Positions 44,844 through 53,697 of a stretch of 64,000 bases of DNA are shown piece after piece (within the stretch, counting starts at the first letter, position 1; every line of letters starts with the position of its first letter). The DNA lies in NCBI RefSeq assembly GCF_000147815.2, contig NC_015957.1, positions 5,456,001 through 5,520,000 of the forward strand, written 5' to 3'. This DNA comes from Streptomyces violaceusniger Tu 4113. Its GTDB lineage: Bacteria; Actinomycetota; Actinomycetes; Streptomycetales; Streptomycetaceae. The translations under genes and the position numbers were made by a program. A model generated the notes under the pieces. It did not search any database. It saw nothing but the letters and a program-made list of their open reading frames with translations, and was not told the origin of the DNA.

Positions 44844-45857
44844 TCAGTCGGCCGCGGCTCGTGCGTAGCGGCGGGCCAGGTGGGCGAAGGCGTCCTTGAG
44901 CTCCCGCGGCCCGATGACCTCGATCTCGGCGTCGAACCTGCCGATACTGGCGGCCAGTCCGGGCCATGACCACGCGCCCAGGACGAGCCGGCAGCGGACC
45001 GGGCCGAGTTCTTCCACCACTCCGTCCTGCGTGTAGGTGGACACGACGGAGGCGGGGAGGTCGAGGATGACCTCCCCGTGGCAAGGCCGGCCGCCGGTGC
45101 CGTCGGAGCCCTGGAATCTGCCGGCGACGAAGGCGGCCACGTCCCCTCCGGGCAGTTCGCGCGGGGTGAAGCGGGGCCCGGTGGGGGTGCGCGGGATGAT
45201 CCGGTCGACGCGGAAGGTGCGCCAGTCGTCGCGGTCGAGGTCCCAGGCGACGAGATACCAGCGCCCGCCCCGGGTGACGAGATGGTGCGGCTGCACCCGG
45301 CGCGGCGCGGTCGCGGCGGGGTCGGCGTGGGCGGCTTGGGCGGCTTGGGCGGCGGTTCCGGGTGGGGAGACGGGGACGTAGCCGAAGCGCAGCACTTCAC
45401 GGGCGCGGACGGCCGCGCTGAGGGTCAGGAGAACATCCGGGGCGACCTGCGGATTCGGCCGGGTCCCCGCGCCGTCGACGGCGGTGACCTGGAGGGCGTC
45501 GACGCGATGGCGCAGCCGCGCGGGCATGACCTGCCGGACGGTGCTCAGCGCCCGCACCGCCGCCTCCTCGATTCCCGCCCCGGTGACGGCGGCGGTCTGA
45601 AGCGCCACGGCGAGGGCCACGGCCTGGTCGTCGTCGAACAGCAGCGGCGGCAGTTCCGTACCGGCGCCGAGTCGGTAGCCCCCGTCGGGGCCCTTGATGG
45701 CCGCGATGGGATAGCCGAGTTCGCGCAGGCGGTCGACATCGCGGCGCACGGTGCGCGGGCTGACCTCCAGCCGCTCGGCCAGTAGCTGCCCCGGCCAGTC
45801 CCGGCGTGCCTGCAGCAGGGAGAGCAGTGACAGCAGTCGCGCTGATGTCTTCGGCAT
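44844..45857 (-). CDS. WYL-domain (YafY/PafC-like) transcriptional regulator
   Basis: 337 residues. The N-terminal HTH_11 unit is RLLSLLSLLQARRDWPGQLL, LEVSPRTVRRDVDRLRELGY; the WYL domain follows with PHHLVTRGGRWYLVAWDLDR and TFRVDRI, then a C-terminal WCX part. WYL regulators respond to nucleic-acid or small-molecule ligands. Start at 45857 (ATG), with another in-frame ATG nine bases upstream. Divergent from a DinB gene across an 8-bp palindrome. A short AAQAAQAA repeat in the middle may be length-variable. Confidence 0.9.
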   Translation of the reverse strand: MPKTSARLLSLLSLLQARRDWPGQLLAERLEVSPRTVRRDVDRLRELGYPIAAIKGPDGGYRLGAGTELPPLLFDDDQAVALAVALQTAAVTGAGIEEAAVRALSTVRQVMPARLRHRVDALQVTAVDGAGTRPNPQVAPDVLLTLSAAVRAREVLRFGYVPVSPPGTAAQAAQAAHADPAATAPRRVQPHHLVTRGGRWYLVAWDLDRDDWRTFRVDRIIPRTPTGPRFTPRELPGGDVAAFVAGRFQGSDGTGGRPCHGEVILDLPASVVSTYTQDGVVEELGPVRCRLVLGAWSWPGLAASIGRFDAEIEVIGPRELKDAFAHLARRYARAAAD

Positions 45858-45910
45858 GACACCCATTCTGTCCCGAGAAGCGGCCACAACCTGTCCTCTA
45901 CCCCTGCGAC

Positions 45911-45931
45911 CGTTGTCTCTGTCAGACAACG
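45911..45931. promoter_or_regulatory. Candidate operator between WYL and DinB genes
   Basis: CGTTGTCT and AGACAACG, perfect 8-bp arms with a five-base spacer, 25 bases before the DinB GTG and 54 bases from the WYL start. Confidence 0.6.
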
Positions 45932-45955
45932 AGAACGACAGAAGGACCCATCACC

Positions 45956-46534
45956 GTGACCGCCACCGCCACACCCCCCACCACGCTCGACGGCGAGCGG
46001 GCCGATCTGCTCGCCGAGCTCGCCGCCGCACGATCCGCCCTGACCACCACGGTGCGCGGGCTCGGCGACGAGCAGGCCGGCGAGCGCCCGACGGCCAGCG
46101 CACTGTGCCTGGGCGGGCTGATCAAGCACGTCGCGGCCATCGAGGAAGGATGGCTGCGCTTCGTGCTCGAAGGCCCTTCGGCGCTCCGTTACGACCTGCC
46201 CGACGGTGTCACCTGGGCCGACCTCGCGGCCGGTACGGCACAGGAGATCCCGCAGTGGGCGATCGACAACCAGAACAACTTCCAGATGCCGCCCGGCGAG
46301 ACGCTGGCCGGGATTCTCCTGCGCTATGAGCAGGTCGCCGCCCGGAGCGAGGAGATCATCACCGCCGTCCCCGACTTGTCGGCGACACACCCGCTGCCGG
46401 AGGCGCCCTGGAACGAGCCGGGAGCGGCGCACAGCGTGCGCCGGGTGCTGATGCACGTCATCGCCGAAACCGCCCAGCACGCCGGGCACGCGGACATCAT
46501 CCGCGAGTCGCTCGACGGGCAGAAGCCCAGCTGA
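45956..46534 (+). CDS. DinB-family (DUF664-like) protein
   Basis: 192 residues, four-helix bundle of the DinB/mycothiol-dependent enzyme superfamily: LGGLIKHVAAIEEGWLRFVL (first metal His) and VLMHVIAETAQHAGHADIIR (second and third metal His). Members are thiol transferases or metal-dependent hydrolases; here the role is not known. The GTG at 45956 has AGAAGGA. Divergent from, and probably controlled by, the WYL regulator, the usual genomic pairing. Confidence 0.92.
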   Translation: MTATATPPTTLDGERADLLAELAAARSALTTTVRGLGDEQAGERPTASALCLGGLIKHVAAIEEGWLRFVLEGPSALRYDLPDGVTWADLAAGTAQEIPQWAIDNQNNFQMPPGETLAGILLRYEQVAARSEEIITAVPDLSATHPLPEAPWNEPGAAHSVRRVLMHVIAETAQHAGHADIIRESLDGQKPS

Positions 46535-46631
46535 CCGCTGCCGGATCTCCCCCGGAACCGCGCAGGTGACAGCCGTCACCAGCGCGGTTCCGGAACCCAA
46601 GAGCCAAGGAACCGAAGGGAACGGCGCGACC

Positions 46632-47672
46632 GTGAAGACGCGTGAGCTGGGGCGGACCGGTATTCAGGTCAGCCCCTATTGCCTGGGCACGATGATGTTC
46701 GGCCAGGTGGGCAACCCGGATCCCGACGACTGTGTCCGGATCATCCATCGGGCCCTGGACTCGGGCATCAACTTCGTCGACACCGCCGATGTGTACGGAC
46801 CCCATGGGGTGTCCGAGGAGATCGTGGGCAAGGCGCTGACGGGCCGGCGCGACGACATCGTGCTGGCCACCAAGGTCAACGGCGCGATGGGTGAGGATCC
46901 CAACCGTGGCGGGAGCTCCCGGCGCTGGATCATCACCGAGGTCGAGCACTCGCTGCGCCGCCTGCGGACCGACCACATCGACCTCTACCAGCTACACCAT
47001 CCCGACCCGCGCACCGACATCGAGGAGACGCTCTCCGCCCTCACCGACCTGGTGCGCAGCGGCAAGGTGCGCGCGATCGGCTCCTCCAACCTCCCGGCCT
47101 CGGAGATCGTCGAGGCGCAGTGGGTCGCCGACCGGCGCGGACTGCAGCGCTTCCGCACCGAGCAGCCCACGTACTCCCTCCTCAACCGCGGCATCGAGCG
47201 CGAGATCCTGCCCGTCTGCCAGCGGTACGGCATGGGCACGCTCGTGTGGAGCCCGCTGGCGATGGGCCTGCTCACCGGCCGCTACCGCAGGGGCGGGCCC
47301 CCGGTGCGGAACGCGCGGATGAACTGGGTGCCCCGGCATCTGACCGACGAGCGCAAACTCGACGCCGTCGAGCGGCTCATCCCACTGGCCGAGGAGGCCG
47401 GCCTGTCGCTGACCCACCTGGCGATGGCCTTCGCCATCACCCACCCCGGCGTCACCTCGGCCATCATCGGCCCGCGCACCATGGAGCACCTGGAGGATCT
47501 CCTGGCCGGGGCCGCGGTCACCCTCGACGACGAGGTCCTCGACCGGATCGACCGGATCGTGCCGCCCGGAATCGACATCGGCCCGCTCGATGTGTCCTAC
47601 ACCCCGCCGGCCCTCGAACGCGCGGTGCTGCGGCGGCGATCGGCGGACGAGCGCGCCGCGGTGACACGATGA
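46632..47672 (+). CDS. Aldo/keto reductase
   Basis: 346 residues, TIM-barrel NADPH oxidoreductase. The catalytic tetrad is readable: Asp and Tyr in NFVDTADVYG, Lys in IVLATKVNG, His in YQLHHPDP; NADPH binding in SAIIGPRTMEHLEDLL. The substrate is unknown. GTG 46632 is chosen by homology; AAGGGA lies about 12 bases upstream. The stop overlaps the next gene by four bases. Confidence 0.92.
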   Translation: MKTRELGRTGIQVSPYCLGTMMFGQVGNPDPDDCVRIIHRALDSGINFVDTADVYGPHGVSEEIVGKALTGRRDDIVLATKVNGAMGEDPNRGGSSRRWIITEVEHSLRRLRTDHIDLYQLHHPDPRTDIEETLSALTDLVRSGKVRAIGSSNLPASEIVEAQWVADRRGLQRFRTEQPTYSLLNRGIEREILPVCQRYGMGTLVWSPLAMGLLTGRYRRGGPPVRNARMNWVPRHLTDERKLDAVERLIPLAEEAGLSLTHLAMAFAITHPGVTSAIIGPRTMEHLEDLLAGAAVTLDDEVLDRIDRIVPPGIDIGPLDVSYTPPALERAVLRRRSADERAAVTR

Positions 47673-48763
47673 CCGTTCTCGGCAACCGGGCGCTGGGCCG
47701 CGCCACGCTCGCCCGCCAACTGCTGCTCGATCGCGCCGACGTACCGGTCCCCGACGCCGTCGCGCACCTGTGCGGCATGCAGGCACAGGAGCCGCAGGAG
47801 CCGTTCATCGGGCTCTGGTCGCGGCTGCGCGCGTTCGACCCGGCGGTCCTCTCGGACCTGCTGAGCGGGCGCGGCCTGGTGCGGACCCATCTCATGCGCC
47901 GCACGGTCCATCTCCTCACCGCCGATGACACCCTGGCCTGGCGGGCTCGCCACGAGGCCATGCTGCGCCAGCGGGTGCTCGGGACCTCCCGCCGTGAGCT
48001 CGAGGGGATAGACCTCGACGAACTCGCCGCCGCGGGCCGGGCGGTGATGGCCGACGGCGCGCCCCGCTCGATGGCCGAGCTGGTGGGGGCACTCGCCGCG
48101 CGCTGGCCTGCCCCGGCACCGCGGGCACTGGGCGAGATGCTGATCGCCGCCCTCGTCCCGGTGGCGCAGACGCCGCCCCGCGGGCTGTGGCGCACCAAGG
48201 CAGGGGTCCGCAACGTCCTGCTCTCCTCCTGGCTGGGCCGACAGCCGGAACCGGCCTCTCCCGATGGCTCCGACCCGGTCGGCCAGGCGCTGGTACGGCG
48301 CTATCTGGCCGCCTTCGGCCCCGCGGCCTCAGCCGATCTGCGCGCCTGGTGCGGCCTCGCCGGGCTCCCGGCCGCCGTTTCCGCGATACGGGAGGAACTG
48401 GTCGGCTTCCGCGATGAACGCGGCCGCGAGCTGTTCGACCTCCCCGGCGCGCCACGCCCCGACCCCGACACACCCGCGCCGGTGCGGTTCCTGCCCGCGT
48501 TCGACAACGCGATCCTCGGGTACCACGACCGCGGCCGGATCATCGACGACGCCCATCGGGGTCTTTCGGTCGCCGGGCAGCGTGTGGTGCTGGTGGACGG
48601 CAGAGTCGCCGCGACCTGGAGCGTCGACACCGGCACCGTGGTTGTCACCCCGCTGGGCCGCCTGTCCCAAGCCGACCGCACCGCCGCCGCCGAGGAGGGG
48701 CGGGAACTGGCGGCGTTCCTCTCCGACGGCGAAAGCCACCGCGTGCGCGTCTCTCCACGCTGA
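47669..48763 (+). CDS. Winged-helix DNA-binding protein, AlkZ-like (HTH_42) DNA glycosylase family
   Basis: 364 residues of the tandem winged-helix HTH_42 family: LARQLLLDRADVPVPDAVAH, LCGMQAQEPQEPFIGLWSRL, RTHLMRRTVHLLTADD, and a C-terminal FDNAILGYHDRGRI. Characterised relatives (AlkZ, YcaQ) excise bulky or cross-linked DNA adducts, with a Q/H-x-Q catalytic motif; QAQ here is the natural candidate. Some members protect against a self-made genotoxin. Coupled to the aldo/keto reductase by an ATGA overlap. No biosynthetic genes for a DNA-alkylating compound are seen nearby. Confidence 0.85.
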   Translation: MTVLGNRALGRATLARQLLLDRADVPVPDAVAHLCGMQAQEPQEPFIGLWSRLRAFDPAVLSDLLSGRGLVRTHLMRRTVHLLTADDTLAWRARHEAMLRQRVLGTSRRELEGIDLDELAAAGRAVMADGAPRSMAELVGALAARWPAPAPRALGEMLIAALVPVAQTPPRGLWRTKAGVRNVLLSSWLGRQPEPASPDGSDPVGQALVRRYLAAFGPAASADLRAWCGLAGLPAAVSAIREELVGFRDERGRELFDLPGAPRPDPDTPAPVRFLPAFDNAILGYHDRGRIIDDAHRGLSVAGQRVVLVDGRVAATWSVDTGTVVVTPLGRLSQADRTAAAEEGRELAAFLSDGESHRVRVSPR

Positions 48764-48798
48764 GCGGTTCCGTACGTCTCCACGCTGAGCGGTTCCGT
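48752..48798. repeat. Two 22-bp direct repeats, 25-bp period
   Basis: TCTCCACGCTGAGCGGTTCC with GT at 48752-48773 and 48777-48798, exact copies. The stop codon of the AlkZ-like gene is inside copy one. Confidence 0.8.
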
Positions 48799-48833
48799 GC
48801 GACCGCCGCGCGCGGGTATGCACCGGGCCCCGG

Positions 48834-50024
48834 TCATGGGGCGGGGTCCTCCTGGGGCATGGGTGCGGTCTGGCCGCCGGGCGCGGGGTGCGCGGTCGGC
48901 GCGGAACGGACGCGGGCGCGGGCGAAACGGCGCATCATCGGCATCTCGACACCGCGCCACAGCAGCAGCGACACCGCCACACACAGCGCCGACACCACGA
49001 GGGACAGCGCCGTGGCGGTCACCGTGTCGAAGGTCCGCTGGTCCAGCTGCACCCGGATCGCGTACAGCACCGGGAAGTGGACCATGTACAGCGCGAACGA
49101 CGCCTCGCCCAGCACCACCAGGCCACGTCGCCCCAGCCGGCTCCGGTGCCCCTGGACATCGCGGGTGGCGATGACCGGGATCAGGGCGGCCACCGGCAGA
49201 CAGGTGGCCGCTCCCCATACGTACTCCTCCGGCAACTGCGGCCGTGCGGCGAAGACTCCGGCCAGGGCGAGCAGCGGCCAGTGCGGCCGCAGCGGCGGCC
49301 AGCGGTCCAGTTGGACCGCCCGGGCGAGCACCACTCCGAGGATGAACTCCAGCAGCCGTACGGGAGGGAAGAAGTAGATCAGCCACCACCGCTCCGTCGA
49401 GAGCGGCGACCAACTCCCCGGGGCCGCCTCGTCGGTGACGGCCATCGCCACCATCGGCATCGCCACCACCAGCCCCGCCACCAGGGCGATGACCGGCCAG
49501 AGCAGCCGTGCCGGGAGCGCACGCACCGGCCGGATCAGCAGGGGGAAGAGCAGGTAGAAGAACGCCTCGCATGAGATGGACCAGGTGACCGGATTGACAC
49601 TGCTGAAATCGGCCATGTCCGGAACCCAGGCGTGCACCAGCAGCAGATTCCGGACCGCCTCCCCCAACCCCGGATCCGGCACCGGAAGCAAGGCGGCGGT
49701 GCCCGTCACCATGAGCAGGCCCAGCATCAAGGTCCAGGTCACCACATGGTTCGGGAAGATCTTCACCAGTCGGCGGCGCCAGAACCGGAGGGCGGTGTCG
49801 GCCGGAGACGCGTTCCACGCCAGCACAAAACCACTGAGGAGGAAGAAGGAGGAGACCGCCGCCGCGCTCGCCATGGACGAGGCATCGGCGGCCTCATAGA
49901 CCCCCTGGTCCTCGAAGAATCTGCCCAGCGTCAGCACATGGCCCGCCAGCACCACCCCGGCCAGCAGAAAGCGAAGACCCGTCAACGACGGCAGCCGATC
50001 GCCACGCGGTAACACATCGGCCAC
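48834..50024 (-). CDS. Acyltransferase 3 family membrane protein (TTA codon)
   Basis: 396 residues with about ten membrane helices: LPSLTGLRFLLAGVVLAGHV with the catalytic His, FFLLSGFVLAW, WSISCEAFFYLLFPLL, and EASFALYMVHFPVLY. It would transfer an acyl group to sugars, lipids or a secondary metabolite at the membrane. GTG 50024 has AAGGGG six bases upstream; an open frame reaches 50132 without a ribosome site. Codon 5 is TTA (50010-50012), so translation should stall early without the bldA tRNA. It stands alone. Confidence 0.9.
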   Translation of the reverse strand: MADVLPRGDRLPSLTGLRFLLAGVVLAGHVLTLGRFFEDQGVYEAADASSMASAAAVSSFFLLSGFVLAWNASPADTALRFWRRRLVKIFPNHVVTWTLMLGLLMVTGTAALLPVPDPGLGEAVRNLLLVHAWVPDMADFSSVNPVTWSISCEAFFYLLFPLLIRPVRALPARLLWPVIALVAGLVVAMPMVAMAVTDEAAPGSWSPLSTERWWLIYFFPPVRLLEFILGVVLARAVQLDRWPPLRPHWPLLALAGVFAARPQLPEEYVWGAATCLPVAALIPVIATRDVQGHRSRLGRRGLVVLGEASFALYMVHFPVLYAIRVQLDQRTFDTVTATALSLVVSALCVAVSLLLWRGVEMPMMRRFARARVRSAPTAHPAPGGQTAPMPQEDPAP

Positions 50025-50195
50025 TGAAGACCCCTTCCCGAACGACGCAGGCACAGCACCCACGAGCCTGCCCGTCGCACCGCCCCGGCCCCAATACCGC
50101 CCCCACGGGAACATCCAGGCGAACACCACCACCTGCCGAAGGACCCTTGTCGGTCCTGCCCGACGTGACCAGGCAAATCAAGCCTTACTTTTGCG

Positions 50196-50396
50196 GATTC
50201 ACGGCTTTGGAGTTTCGGTGATCCACCAATCGGCCTGGAACGGCCGCACGTCTATGGCCACTCCTGGGGAGCGATGCTCGGCCTGCAGTTCGCCGCGGGG
50301 CGCGATCCCCAGTGGAGGAGCCTGATCTGCGCCAATGGGTTGGCGAGCATTCCCCGCTTCCAGGAAGAGGTTCGAGACCTCCGCTCATTGCCATGA
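50196..50396 (+). pseudogene. Proline-iminopeptidase-like remnant
   Basis: The frame reads GLERPHVYGHSWGAMLGLQF and LICANGLASIPRFQEEVRDL before the stop at 50394-50396. This is the nucleophile-elbow region (GHSWG) of a prolyl aminopeptidase-type alpha/beta hydrolase. The N-terminal half and the C-terminal part with the Asp and His are missing. It is a fragment in the gap between the acyltransferase and the cysteine-desulfurase-like gene. Confidence 0.65.
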
Positions 50397-50427
50397 TCCG
50401 TCGACCGGCCTCTGATCGCCGGGTGAC

Positions 50428-51648
50428 TCATTCGCGTGGGGCCGGCGTGCGCAGGAAGTCCGAGAGCGCCTCCAGCAATCGGTCCACGTCCTCGGCGCTG
50501 TTGTAGGGGGCCAGGCCGATGCGCAGGCCGCCGGTGTCGCCCAGGCCCAGCCTGCGGGATGCCTCCACCGCGTAGAAGGAGCCGGAGGGGGCGTCGACGC
50601 CGCGGCTCGCGAGGTGGCGGTAGGCGTCGGTGGTGTCGCGGCCGTCGATGGTCAGCAGCACGGTCGGGGTGCGGTCCGCCGCCCGGGAGTGGATGGTGAT
50701 CGGGTCGAGGGCGGCCAGGCCCTCGTCGATGCGCCGGCGAAGGGTGGCCTCGTACTGTTCGAGGGCCGTGAACGACGACGCCAGCCGCTCCCTCCGGCTG
50801 CCTTCGGCGCCGGGGGCCAGGGTGGCGAGGAAGTCGACGGCGGCGCGGGTGCCGGCGAGGAATTCGTAGGGCAGGGTGCCGAATTCGAAGCGCTCGGGGA
50901 CGGCGTTCGTCGAGGGAAGCAGCTTGTCCGGGGCCAGGGTCTCCAGGAGCTCGGGCCGGCTCGCCAGGACGCCGAGGTGGGGGCCGAAGAACTTGTAGGG
51001 GGAGCAGCAGAAGAAGTCCGCTCCGAGCTGTCGGATGTCGACATGGGCGTGGGCGGTGTAGTGCACGCCGTCGACGTAGAGCAGCGCCCCGGCCGCGTGC
51101 ACCCGCCGGGAGATCTCCGGGATGGCCGGGCGGGTGCCGATCAGGTTCGAGGCGGCGGTGACCGCGACCAGCCGGGTACGGCCGCCGAGCTGGGCGCTGA
51201 TGTCGTCGGGGGTCAGTTCGCCGGTCGCGGGGTCGAAGTCGGCCCAGCGCACTGTGGCCCCGGCGGCTTCGGCGGCCTGGATCCAGGGGCGGATGTTGGA
51301 GTCGTGGTCCAGCCGGGACACCACGACCTCGTCCCCCGGTGCCCAGGTCTTGGCGAGGGTGCGGGAGAAGTCGTAGGTGAGGGCGGTGGCGCTGCGCCCG
51401 AAGACCACCCCGGCCGGGTCGGAGCCGAGCAGATCGGCCATGGCCTGCCGAGCCGACTGGACGAGGGCCTCGGAGTTGCGCTCCCCCGCGGTGAGCCGGC
51501 CTCGGTTGGCCAGCGGGTTGCCCAGCGCGTCGGTGATGGCCTCGATGACGGGGAGGGGGGTCTGGGTGCCCCCGGGCCCGTCGAAGTGGGCCGATCCGGC
51601 CTTCAGTGCGGGGAACTGTGCGCGGATGGCGGTGATGTCGTATGCCAT
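50428..51648 (-). CDS. Cysteine desulfurase-like PLP enzyme (class V aminotransferase fold)
   Basis: 406 residues of the CsdA/SufS-like family: FDGPGGTQTPLPVIEAITDA, VVSRLDHDSNIRPWIQAAEA, YVDGVHYTAHAHVDIRQLGA and the PLP lysine in CCSPYKFFGPHLGVL. It may release sulfur from Cys or eliminate from another amino acid. It belongs to the subgroup annotated as cysteine desulfurase-like rather than the Fe-S cluster enzyme; no suf genes are near. ATG 51648 follows AAGGAG. Stand-alone gene. Confidence 0.92.
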   Translation of the reverse strand: MAYDITAIRAQFPALKAGSAHFDGPGGTQTPLPVIEAITDALGNPLANRGRLTAGERNSEALVQSARQAMADLLGSDPAGVVFGRSATALTYDFSRTLAKTWAPGDEVVVSRLDHDSNIRPWIQAAEAAGATVRWADFDPATGELTPDDISAQLGGRTRLVAVTAASNLIGTRPAIPEISRRVHAAGALLYVDGVHYTAHAHVDIRQLGADFFCCSPYKFFGPHLGVLASRPELLETLAPDKLLPSTNAVPERFEFGTLPYEFLAGTRAAVDFLATLAPGAEGSRRERLASSFTALEQYEATLRRRIDEGLAALDPITIHSRAADRTPTVLLTIDGRDTTDAYRHLASRGVDAPSGSFYAVEASRRLGLGDTGGLRIGLAPYNSAEDVDRLLEALSDFLRTPAPRE

Positions 51649-51851
51649 GAGCGACTCCTTGCCGAGGGGTGACCAGGGCGATCTTATGCAGGCACCGGTG
51701 CGGAACGGCAGGGGGCGGGGTGGGGCCGCCGCGCCGGGCAGAGGTGTTCCGGCGCTCGGACAGCCACCCTGATTGAATCTGTACGTATGGGGATTAATCA
51801 CCCTTCTCTTCCGCCGTGCGGGACCGGGACACGGAAGGCGGTGGCGACGAC

Positions 51852-53066
51852 GTGAGCAGCGACGCTCCTCCCCCGCCCGAGCGACCGAAAGGGCGGGCGA
51901 GACGCGCTCGGCGTGGTGTCACCGGCGGCCCCGCGGGGCGGGCCTCGCGGGCGGTGGCGCGGGCCCGCCACTCCGGCTCCGCGGCCCTGGCGGCGGCGGT
52001 GCGCCGGGCCGGGGACGAGGACGGGCGGGTCCATCCCGGGCTGCGCCTGGCCACCGCCTACGCATGGCGGCTGATGGTCATCGGAGTGGCCGTCTATCTG
52101 GCGTTCTCGGTGCTGGGGCAGTTCGAGCTCGTCGCGGTCGCGGTGTTTCTCGCGCTGGTGGCCACCGCCTTGCTGCGGCCGCTGGCCGATCTGCTGGCGC
52201 GCGTTCTCCCGAGACCGCTGGCGGTGGCGCTGGCGGTGTTCGGCACGCTGTTCGTGGTGCTCGGGCTGCTGGCGCTGGTGGGAAACGCGGCGGCCGGGGA
52301 GGCGGGCCGGCTCGTGGGTGAGCTGCGCGGCGGGATCAGCCGGATCGAGCGGTGGCTGGAGGGGCCGCCGTTCCATGTCCGGCGCGGCGTGCTGTCGGGG
52401 ACCCACGACAAGGTCACCTCCTTTGTGTCGCGACATCGCGCGACGCTGATCAGCAGGGCGCTCAGCAGCGCGGGGCGGGTCGTGGAGGCGGGCACGGCGC
52501 TGTTCCTGGCCCTGTTCTGTTCGATCTTCTTCATCCATTCCGGGGACCGGATGTGGCGGTGGTTCCGGGGCCAGCTCCCCGAGCGCGCCCGGTCTCCGTG
52601 GGACCGGGCGGCGCGGGCGGCGTGGACCACCTTCGCCGGATACACCCGGGGCATCATCGTCGTGGCGGCCTCCAACGCGGCCCTGGTCGGCATCGCCCTG
52701 TCCCTGCTGCGGGTGCCGCTGGCCCTGCCGCTGACGCTGCTGGTCTTCTTCGCGACGTTCGTTCCTCTGATCGGTTCGCCGATCGCGCTGGCGGTGGCGA
52801 CGGTCGTGGCTCTGGCCGGGCGGGGTCCGGCCATCGCGGCCGTGGTGCTGTTGCTGATCGTGGCGGTCGGTCAGTTCGAGGGCCATGTACTGCATCCGCT
52901 GGTGATGAGCTGGGCGGTACGGCTCCATCCGGTGGTGGTGGCGATTTCGGTCATCGCCGGAAGCATCGTCGCGGGGGTGATCGGGGCGATCGTGGCGGTA
53001 CCCATGGTGTCCGTCGCCTGGTCGGTGACGCGGGCGTTGCGCCGCCGACCGCCCGACGAAGCCTGA
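51852..53066 (+). CDS. AI-2E family transporter (permease)
   Basis: 404 residues. A hydrophilic, Arg-rich N-terminus is followed by eight or so membrane helices; ALFCSIFFIHSGDRMWRWF, AGYTRGIIVVAASNAALVGI and ATFVPLIGSPIAL are typical of the AI-2E/PerM family. Members export signals or act as Na/H antiporters; the cargo here is unknown. The start is uncertain; GTG 51852 has AAGGCGG upstream, GTG 51816 is in frame but lacks a ribosome site. Confidence 0.88.
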   Translation: MSSDAPPPPERPKGRARRARRGVTGGPAGRASRAVARARHSGSAALAAAVRRAGDEDGRVHPGLRLATAYAWRLMVIGVAVYLAFSVLGQFELVAVAVFLALVATALLRPLADLLARVLPRPLAVALAVFGTLFVVLGLLALVGNAAAGEAGRLVGELRGGISRIERWLEGPPFHVRRGVLSGTHDKVTSFVSRHRATLISRALSSAGRVVEAGTALFLALFCSIFFIHSGDRMWRWFRGQLPERARSPWDRAARAAWTTFAGYTRGIIVVAASNAALVGIALSLLRVPLALPLTLLVFFATFVPLIGSPIALAVATVVALAGRGPAIAAVVLLLIVAVGQFEGHVLHPLVMSWAVRLHPVVVAISVIAGSIVAGVIGAIVAVPMVSVAWSVTRALRRRPPDEA

Positions 53067-53120
53067 CCGGCGCGGGGCCGAAACACCCCACGCGGCCATG
53101 GCCGGAACACACCCATATAA

Positions 53121-53141
53121 ATGGCATCTCAGATTCGCATT
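53121..53141. promoter_or_regulatory. NsrR-type operator upstream of nsrR
   Basis: ATGGCATCTCAGATTCGCAT with T; its reverse complement (AATGCGAATCTGAGATGCCA) matches the hmp site at 53698-53718 in 19 of 21 positions and has the layout of Streptomyces NsrR sites. It overlaps a TATAAA-like -10 at 53116-53121, consistent with autoregulation. Confidence 0.8.
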
Positions 53142-53157
53142 CACCTAATGTGGCGTC

Positions 53158-53607
53158 ATGCGGCTGACGAAGTCAACGGACCTGGCGCTCCGCACGATCA
53201 TGCGACTGGCAGTCACCGGAGCCGAGCCCTGCACCGCCCGGCAGGTCGCCGGGGAGCTACAGGTGCCCTACAGCCATCTGGCGAAGGTGGCAGCCCGGCT
53301 CCAGCACCTGGGCCTGATCGAGACACGGCGCGGTCGAGGCGGTGGGCTGGCGCTCACCGCGACCGGGCGCACCGCCTCGGTCGGGCAGCTTGTCCGGGAG
53401 TTCGAAGGGGTCGGCGATGTCGTCGACTGCGAGGGAGATACGCCGTGTCCACTACGGCAGGGGTGCCGGCTGCGCATGGCGCTGCGCCGGGCACAGGAAG
53501 CGTTCCTCGCCTCGCTCGATCCCCTGACGGTGGACGATCTGGTGGCGTCCCCGACCGGCCCATTGCTGCTGGGGCTGGTCGGGCGCGCACCCGGCCAATC
53601 CCCGTGA
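53158..53607 (+). CDS. nsrR: Rrf2-family nitric-oxide-responsive repressor NsrR
   Basis: 149 residues. The winged helix is MRLTKSTDLALRTIMRLAVT, ARQVAGELQVPYSHLAKVAA; the three iron-sulfur Cys are in CEGDTPCPLRQGC. NsrR holds a [4Fe-4S] cluster that reacts with NO and then leaves the DNA. Its operator upstream (53121-53141) and a copy in front of hmp (53698-53718) show what it controls. The ATG at 53158 is the only good start. Confidence 0.95.
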   Translation: MRLTKSTDLALRTIMRLAVTGAEPCTARQVAGELQVPYSHLAKVAARLQHLGLIETRRGRGGGLALTATGRTASVGQLVREFEGVGDVVDCEGDTPCPLRQGCRLRMALRRAQEAFLASLDPLTVDDLVASPTGPLLLGLVGRAPGQSP

Positions 53608-53697
53608 GGCCGCCCCGTCCGGGGTGCGAACCCCGGGTCCCGTCCCCTGAGCCGTGATGCCACGGAGGTCGCCATGCCCGGTTCACCTACGCCGCTG

